Assembly (NCBI GenBank): GCA_018823415.1
Contig: JAHJIN010000451.1
Span: 1 to 47,434, forward strand
Reading direction: 5' to 3'
From: Chloroflexota bacterium
Lineage (GTDB): Bacteria; Chloroflexota; JAHJIN01
DNA length: 47,434 nucleotides
The position numbers and the translations under genes are program-made. Below are positions 42,164 through 47,434 of the stretch, piece after piece; within the stretch, counting starts at the first letter, position 1; each line of letters starts with the position of its first letter. Under the pieces are notes generated by a model, which ran no database searches, was not told the origin of the DNA, and saw only the letters and a list, made by a program, of their open reading frames with translations.

Positions 42164-45100
42164 CTATACCTTTTCCACATTGACAAGGAAGGCCTTGTAC
42201 TCGGGGATGGTGGTATTCCCATCGCCCACGTGCGGCGTGAGGACATTGGCGCTATCCTGGGGATTCGGGCTGGCCCAGCCATAGTGCCAGGGCAGGCCAA
42301 CCTGGTGGACGGTCTTGCCATCGATGGTGAACGGCTTGAAGCGTGCCGTGACAATGGCCACGGCATCCACGAGCCCACGCGCCGAACTCACCTTGACCCG
42401 TTCGCCGTTCTGGATCTGTTTCTCTGCCGCCAACTCTTTGCTCATCTCCACGAACATGTCCGGGTGACATTCCACGAGCCAGTCGCTCCAGCGGCTCATG
42501 CCGCCAGCCTGCCATTGTTCGCACACGCGATAGGTGGTGGCCACATAGGGATACTGGCTGGCGTCACCCACATTGTCCCCAATGTCCTGGCCTCGGTCAG
42601 TATCCCAAACCTTGACGACGGGGTTCATGCGCACGCCAGAGAACAGGTTGTTGGGCAGCGGGCTTTCCAGCGGCTCATAGTGCTCTGGGAACGGCCCCTC
42701 GTTGCACGGGCCAAAGAGCCGGCCCTTGCCGTCGGTTTGCATGATAAAGGGATCGCGGCCTCCGGGGTCCGTGGGGGCCTTGGTCCCAGCAAAGTCGGGC
42801 ACGTCATAGCCCACCCACTTTTTCTGAGCCTCGTCCCACCAGATGAGCGCCTTGTCCTCTGCCCACGGCTTGCCGTCCGGGTCTGCCGAGCAGCGGTTGT
42901 AGATGATGCGCCGGTTGAGCGGCCACGCGTAGGCCCAGTAGGGATAGATACCCAGGCCGCCGGGGTCTTTTTGGCCGCGCCGCTTGGAGGCTGGCACAGT
43001 CTTGCCGGTGCCGTCGTCCATGGGGTAGTAGTAACCCACGTACAGCCAGTTGCCGCAGGCCGTGGAACCATCGTCTTTGAGCAGGCCAAAGCTGTTGAGC
43101 AGCGCACCCTGCTTGCCGGTCACCGTACCCTTGTCGTCTTTGACATCGGCTGTGTAGAACCCGTTGATCTCGCGGGCCACCAGTTCGACATTGTATGGGT
43201 CACCATAGTCCCATGTCAGATAGGTGACGGGATCGGCCAAGGGGCCGGCATCGCTGGCATAGAGTTCCTTGAGCTTTTTGCCCACCAGGTACAAGATCTC
43301 GTCGTCGGGCTTGGCCTCGCCGGGGGCCTGGGCCACCTTGGGCCGCCACTGGATGAGCCGACCGCTGGTGGCGATGCTGCCCTCTTTTTCCATGGCGTCG
43401 GCCGCCGGCAGCACAAAGACCTCAGTCTGGATGGTGGCCGGGTCCACGCCTGGGGCCTGCCAAAAGCGCACGGATTCCGTGGCAAAGATCTCCTGGATGA
43501 CCATCCACTTGAGCTTGGCCAGGGCCTGGCCCTCAAAGCGGGCATTGGGACCGCTCACTGCCGGGTTCTGGCCTAGCACCCACAGCCCCTCGATCTTGCC
43601 GGCGTGCATGGCCTCAAAGAGCGCGATCCAGTAGTGGTTGGCGGCGCTTTCCACCTTGGGCATATAAGCATAGGCAAAGTCGTTGTCCTTGGTCGCGTGG
43701 TCGCCCCACCAGGCCTTGAGCAGGCTGACCAAGAACTTGGGTTTGTTGGCCCAATAGCTGGTCTTGGGCGTTTCCTTTTCGATATAGTCCTTGAAGGTGG
43801 GGTGCGTACCGGCGCTAGGCACGGCCATATACGCCGGGATGATGTGCGCCAGGATCGCCATGTCGGTGGAACCCTGTACGTTGCTCTCACCACGCAGGGC
43901 GTTCACGCCGCCGCCGGGCCGGCCAATGTTCCCCAGCAAGAGTTGGACCATGGCCATGGCCCGCACGTTCTGCGTGCCCACGGTATGCTGGGTCTGGCCC
44001 ATGGCATACATGATAGTGCCGGTCTTTTCTGGCGCGCCGGACTGCGCATACAGGTCCCACACGGCCTTGAGCTGGTCCTGGGGGCAACCCGTCACCCGCG
44101 ATACCAGGTCCAGAGTATAGCGGGCGTATTGCCGGCGCAGGTGACTAAAGACACAGTTGGGGTCCTGCAGGGTTTCATCGCGCAGGATGTTGCCATCCTT
44201 GTCAGTCTGGTAGGCCCAGGTAGTCCGGTCATAGGATTTCTTTTCCGGGTTAAAGCCACTAAACAGGCCATCCAGATCGGCGGGGGTCTTGAAATCAGGG
44301 TTGATGAGGGTGGCGGCGTTTGTAAAGTTGACCACATAATCCTTGTGATACAGCTCGTTCTCCAGGATATAGTTCATCAAGCCGCCAAAGAAGGGAATGT
44401 CGGTCCCCGAGCGAATCGGGGCATACAGGTCGGCCTGGGAGGCCGTGCGAGTAAAGCGCGGGTCCACGACGATGATCTTGGCACCGCGATCATCCTGGGC
44501 CTTGTGTAGCCAGGTCATGGAGGCTGGATGGTTCTCAGCGGCGTTGGAGCCGATGATCAGCGCATAGTCCGTGTTCTTGAGGTCCACCCAGTGGTTAGTC
44601 ATTGCTCCGCGACCGAATGAGGGGCCGAGACCGGCCACCGTTGCGGAGTGTCATATGCGCGCCTGGTGCTCGATATAGACGCCGCCCAGGGCACGAGACA
44701 ACTTGACAAACAGATAACACTCTTCGTCGTTGTTGGCCGCGCCGCCGATAAAGGCTATGCCATTGGTGCGATTGACCGTGACGCCGTTGGCATTCTGCGT
44801 CTCCAAGGTTCCGTCGCGGGAAGCCTTGACGCGCTTGGCGACCTCGGTGATGACCCAGTCCCATTCTTTTTCCTCGAACTCGGCGGCACCCGGTGCGCGA
44901 TACAGGGGTTTTTTGAGTCGCAGCGGGTTCTGCGATAGCTGGCGCACCGCGATGGACTTGGGGTCCAGAGCACCCCGGTTGTTAATGTTCTCCGGGTCTC
45001 CCTCCGAGTTGATGATGTGGCCATCTGGCCCGGTGGCAATGAGCAGACCGCACCCGCAGGAACAATACGGGCAAATGGTGGTCGCTTCACTCACCTTCTT

Positions 45101-45226
45101 GTGCAACGGGAACACGGCCTCGCTCTCACTAGCCGCCACAGCCTGCGGGCTAAGCGTCCAGTCCAAGAACACACTGCCGGTTCCGGCGCCAGAGAGCTTG
45201 AGAAAGTCTCTTCGGCTTAGTTTCAT
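42164..45226 (-). CDS. fdnG: Formate dehydrogenase catalytic subunit, selenoprotein (FdnG/FdoG-like)
   Basis: 1020-aa Tat-exported molybdenum/tungsten formate dehydrogenase. The twin-arginine signal SRRDFLKLSG (residues 4-13) is followed by the Fe-S motif CPYCSCGCG (C52, C55, C57, C59). The in-frame UGA (44651-44653, residue 192) lies in EHQARI-U-HSATVAGLGPSFGRGAM, exactly the selenocysteine context of this family. A hairpin with the GGUCU apical loop lies 11 nt downstream. Reading through joins two open frames into a protein of normal length with pterin-binding regions to the end. The usual fourth cluster ligand Cys is Asp (D88 in RGALDPKS). The 5' leader is about 510 nt long. Confidence 0.95.
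44621..44639 (-). promoter_or_regulatory. Bacterial SECIS hairpin for UGA-selenocysteine decoding
   Basis: On the minus strand GG-U-GGCCG-GUCU-CGGCC-CC: five GC pairs, a bulged U and two further pairs, with a GGUCU apex. It starts 11 nt after the UGA (44651-44653). The bulged U, the GGUCU apex and the 11-nt spacing all match the E. coli fdhF element recognised by SelB. Confidence 0.9.
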
Positions 45227-45743
45227 AGCGCTCTCTAACCTCCTTGCTAGTATGCTGATACACAGAAACGGCGATCACGAAAACTATTGGCTCGAATGGC
45301 ATCACCTCCTCTTGGTCATTCGTTGAACCGCCCAATCAACAAGAAAGGTATCCAATTCACGCTGTTGCCAGGGCAACTTGGATTGGATACCTCCTTTGCG
45401 CACTGGCAGGCATCGGGGATTGCTCCCCGGGCCCTATCGTTCACCTATCCAGCGAGGGAATCAGTGAATCGGAGGATATGGTATGGCCCCCGGCCGACGG
45501 ATGCGGCAGTACCAGTGCAGATGTTGAGTTGTGGACGCCACCGTCCGATCCGCGAGCCGGTCGAGGGTCGCGAGCTGATTCTCTTCTTTAGCTTATTTCC
45601 TCTTGGTCTTGGTTTCCCTCAGTTATCCAGCCCCTGTGCGGTTAGCCGGAACTTGATGATGCCTAGCATTAAAGGTAACACAAGTGTCTTTTGCACACTT
45701 GATTAGTGCCCCACATGATTTCTACTTGTCAACAACTGGTCGC
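45227..45743 (-). promoter_or_regulatory. Long structured 5' leader of the formate dehydrogenase operon
   Basis: About 510 nt between the promoter and the ATG, with no convincing gene. Features on the minus strand: a hairpin CAAGTGT/ACACTTG near the start (45681-45701); a compact region 45475-45390 closed by CCTCC/GGAGG, holding TTCAC/GTGAA and CGGGGA-GCAA-TCCCCG (a GNRA-type tetraloop, 45414-45429); then GGTATCCAAT/ATTGGATACC (45347-45356 with 45382-45391) with an inner GTTGCC/GGCAAC stem, followed by TTTCTTGTT. The last is terminator-like. The closing GGAGG overlaps its 5' arm, so the two folds would exclude each other, as in attenuators and riboswitches. Confidence 0.65.
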
Positions 45744-45773
45744 AGTATAGCATACCCGTCCCTAATCTGTCAA
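45744..45773 (-). promoter_or_regulatory. Promoter of the formate dehydrogenase operon
   Basis: Minus strand: consensus TTGACA (45768-45773), an 18-bp spacer and TATACT (45744-45749) preceded by TGC. It is the best promoter match in the window, with an expected start near 45737. Confidence 0.8.
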
Positions 45774-45799
45774 GTATTTGACGCCTCTGCTCCCATACG

Positions 45800-46615
45800 T
45801 CAGCGCGCCCAATACGCGATCTGCCCCCCCCGTTCCCGATATCCCTGGCCTACTGCCGCCATATCCATGTCTGCCGTCAGGATGTCGAGCACCGGCATAC
45901 TGATCTTGCGAGCCAACTCGCGATAATCCACGGCCTTGATATAGCCCTTGCACGACTCGCAGACATATAATCGGTAGGCGTTGTCTGCACTGGGATAATA
46001 TCCCAATTGTGACGCGGCATCCTCGCCACAGAAGGGGCACACCACCCGGGAGAACGGCCATTGAGCCAAACAACGCGGACATAGCAAGGACCGCTCCCCA
46101 CCGGGTGGTGTCAACGCCGAGAACGAGGGTACGCCACCACAGAGAGGACACCAGCCCCGCCACCATTGGTTCAGGTCCACACCAGGCACGTGCAGGATGT
46201 CCTGAGCTTCGCGCTCCAGGAACGGACGCAGGGCCATCTGCATGATCAACGAGAGCGTTCGGTCGGGTAACACTCCCTGGCGATACCATTCCCCAACCAG
46301 CGCCAGATAAGGAATGTCCGTGGAGATGGCCCATTGGGGCCGGCGCTCAGCCACCAGACTGGCTATCCGGTCAAACGCCTGCCCCAATAATGTAGGTTCG
46401 ATACGCAGGCGATCTACAGGCAGCAGTGGTACGCCATTCGAAAACTCTTGGCCGGGCTCGATCGTTTCCGGGCGTGGAGGAAGTTGGTGCCACGTATCCA
46501 ACTGTATCTGCCGGACAGCGATGTGGAAACCGACCAACTCGGCTTGCTCCGGGTCACAGTCACAAGTCCGCAATTCTTCCAAGAACGTATCATGATGCTC
46601 TGTCAAAGGCGACAC
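45800..46615 (-). CDS. fdhE: Formate dehydrogenase accessory protein FdhE
   Basis: 271-aa zinc/iron-binding accessory protein needed to assemble respiratory formate dehydrogenases. It has the family's four CxxC pairs: CPLCGG, CPRC, CPFCGE and CESC, spread over about residues 155-225, followed by KAVDYRELARK and the conserved LDILTADMDM end. The start may be GTG 46615 or TTG 46606 (GAGGGGG lies 8 nt before the TTG). Its own promoter (46652-46680) and position upstream of the formate dehydrogenase leader suggest separate control. Confidence 0.93.
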   Translation of the reverse strand: MSPLTEHHDTFLEELRTCDCDPEQAELVGFHIAVRQIQLDTWHQLPPRPETIEPGQEFSNGVPLLPVDRLRIEPTLLGQAFDRIASLVAERRPQWAISTDIPYLALVGEWYRQGVLPDRTLSLIMQMALRPFLEREAQDILHVPGVDLNQWWRGWCPLCGGVPSFSALTPPGGERSLLCPRCLAQWPFSRVVCPFCGEDAASQLGYYPSADNAYRLYVCESCKGYIKAVDYRELARKISMPVLDILTADMDMAAVGQGYRERGGQIAYWAR

Positions 46616-46651
46616 CCCCTCAATTCAATGGCAGCTCGTTCACGGAAAGGT

Positions 46652-46680
46652 ATCTTACACCAAACGAGCGGTTCGCGCAA
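46652..46680 (-). promoter_or_regulatory. Promoter for fdhE
   Basis: Minus strand: TTGCGC (46675-46680), a 17-bp spacer and TAAGAT (46652-46657). Confidence 0.6.
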
Positions 46681-46700
46681 GCGCGACAGTTTGGGGCATT

Positions 46701-46732
46701 CAAAGCAAAACGGGGTCGAAAAATCAACCCCG
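46701..46732 (-). terminator. Intrinsic terminator of the hydrogenase operon
   Basis: Minus strand: AACGGGGT (46725-46732), a 10-nt loop TGATTTTTCG, and ACCCCGTT (46707-46714), followed by TTGCTTT. It stops transcription coming from the hydrogenase genes before fdhE. Confidence 0.75.
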
Positions 46733-46771
46733 TTCTACCTTGAACGCACCACCAGTTGATGGAATAGAGTA

Positions 46772-46805
46772 GCGTACGATGGACTGGACCCAGTCCATCG
46801 TACGC
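46772..46805. repeat. Perfect 34-bp palindrome after the hydrogenase cytochrome b gene
   Basis: GCGTACGATGGACTGG (46772-46787) and its exact complement (46790-46805) around 2 nt. It lies 22 bp past the cytochrome b stop. No T-run follows on either strand; the intrinsic terminator is further on. It may protect the mRNA 3' end or be an operator. Confidence 0.8.
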
Positions 46806-46827
46806 CGTTGGCTGTCAGCGGTCGTCA

Positions 46828-47434
46828 CTATTTCTCGTGCTTGTTTTGGGGAAAGATCTTGAACCCGTTGATCATGCTCGAGAACGTCGCGTCTCCCTCC
46901 AAAAGGTCGTACAACACGGCCATGTAAAGGTGCACGACGGTGAACGCGGCAAAGACCCACATGAGCAGATGGTGGATCAGCCGCAGGTTTTGGTTAGGCC
47001 CCAGGATGCTAAACACCGGGTCAAAGAGCACGCCCCACAGGCTGGCCGGGTAGTACTCGGCGTACAGGGCCAGGCCGGTGATCCCTTGCAGCAGCATGAT
47101 GACGAACAGCGCCATGTAGCTCAGCCCGGCTAGGGAATTGTGTCCCAGGTCGAACGGCGTCTCCTTGCTGATAAGGGCATAGAACTTGATCTGCGCCACA
47201 GTATTGCGCAGGCGTTCCTGGCTCAGGGGCAAGAACCCGCTCCACCGGGCGTACCGATTGCCCACGAACAACCAGTAGAGTCGCACCAGGGCGTTCACGC
47301 CGAAAACCACGGCGGCAATAGCGTGGATGAAACGCATGGTACCCATAACGTAGCTGTGATACGCCTCGCCCATATTGCTCGCCAGAAACGGGTTGGCAAT
47401 GTACAGGCCGGTGAGGGCCAGCAGCATGATGGAC
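46828..47434 (-). CDS. hyaC: NiFe-hydrogenase cytochrome b subunit (HyaC/HupC), partial at the window edge
   Basis: At least 199 aa; the N-terminus lies beyond the right edge. It is a four-helix b-type cytochrome that takes electrons from a membrane-bound uptake hydrogenase to quinone. Family segments are YVMGTMRFIHAIAAVVFG, VRLYWLFVGNRYARWSGFLP, ITGLALYAEYY, NLRLIHHLLMWVFAAFTVVHLYM and the closing SSMINGFK. Heme-ligand histidines are in RFIHAI, HHLLMW and VVHLYM. The ATG at 47427 is internal (LALTGLYIANPFL is the middle of helix 1). The structural genes of the hydrogenase should lie to the right. Confidence 0.92.
   Translation of the reverse strand, partial: SIMLLALTGLYIANPFLASNMGEAYHSYVMGTMRFIHAIAAVVFGVNALVRLYWLFVGNRYARWSGFLPLSQERLRNTVAQIKFYALISKETPFDLGHNSLAGLSYMALFVIMLLQGITGLALYAEYYPASLWGVLFDPVFSILGPNQNLRLIHHLLMWVFAAFTVVHLYMAVLYDLLEGDATFSSMINGFKIFPQNKHEK

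Noticed and set aside
44638-44653. Formate dehydrogenase catalytic gene broken into two genes by a stop codon.
   Set aside because: The stop is a UGA in the exact selenocysteine context, with a matching hairpin; the frames join without shift.
45150-45302. Small minus-strand frame (50 codons) with AGGAGG just upstream, overlapping the formate dehydrogenase start.
   Set aside because: The ribosome site is only 2 nt from the ATG and most of the frame overlaps fdnG; conservation would be needed to call a leader peptide.
45287-45706. Plus-strand open frame of 139 codons in the formate dehydrogenase leader.
   Set aside because: No ribosome site or recognisable protein features, and it lies antisense to a strongly structured leader.
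45400-45720. Possible tRNA-Sec next to the selenoprotein gene.
   Set aside because: No cloverleaf with a UCA anticodon arm and a matching acceptor stem could be found.

Overview
The window is high-GC bacterial DNA with tightly packed genes. Many genes are joined by 4-base start/stop overlaps (ATGA), and most starts are preceded by AGGAGG-type ribosome sites. Secreted proteins with long (TP)n/(PT)n linkers, a phosphatase with six GAF domains, a large GAF/PAS sensor kinase, a right-handed beta-helix surface protein, a DUF4416 protein and a respiratory formate/hydrogen cluster together suggest a member of the Chloroflexota (Anaerolineae-like). No rRNA or marker tree is available here, so this placement is an inference. 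No tRNA, rRNA, CRISPR array, transposase or phage gene was seen.

Layout. 57-1940 (-): P-loop protein, YjbQ and rhomboid-TPR operon. 2061-7268 (+): family-4 glycosidase, M28 peptidase, Nudix, AhpD-like, DinB-like and CPBP protease genes. 7316-10191 (-): MFS transporter and a membrane-anchored FN3/FxLYD protein. 10244-15260 (-): STAS protein and a giant membrane GAF-SpoIIE phosphatase, the two ends of a partner-switching pathway without the anti-sigma kinase. 15342-17771 (-): lipid kinase, SpoU methyltransferase, Yip1-like membrane protein. 17942-19801 (-): ftsH. 20077-22677 (+): pgeF, yggS, monooxygenase-fold protein, OmpR-type regulator. 22667-24103 (-): processive glycosyltransferase. 24231-27559 (+): HAD hydrolase and hybrid sensor kinase with a C-terminal cysteine cluster. 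27565-30497 (-): DUF4416, HI0933-type flavoprotein, FemAB-like transferase. 30641-31138 (+): lipoprotein. 31143-35037 (-): an uncharacterised conserved protein, a radical SAM/SPASM enzyme, a tiny YGPPP-repeat lipoprotein and a secreted nuclease. 35125-37278 (-): beta-helix surface protein. 37529-39487 (+): tungsten aldehyde:ferredoxin oxidoreductase. 39567-47434 (-): hypC, hydrogenase maturation protease, three-subunit selenocysteine formate dehydrogenase, fdhE, and the cytochrome b subunit of a NiFe hydrogenase that continues past the right edge.

How the genes work together. The right end is an energy module. A Tat-exported formate dehydrogenase and a membrane-bound uptake hydrogenase would both feed electrons to quinone through b-type cytochromes, with FdhE, HypC and the maturation protease as assembly factors. 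The formate dehydrogenase catalytic gene has an in-frame UGA followed by a SelB-type hairpin at the E. coli spacing, so the organism should read UGA as selenocysteine. Its transcript has a leader of about 510 nt ending in a terminator-like hairpin.

Most unusual items: the radical SAM/YGPPP-lipoprotein pair next to an unknown protein; a structured element repeated in front of both ftsH and its downstream neighbour; the selenoprotein gene and its long leader; a palindrome inserted in frame in the aldehyde oxidoreductase gene; an in-frame triplication in a Rossmann helix; and a set of promoters whose -10 box lies only 6-7 nt before the start codon (leaderless mRNAs).
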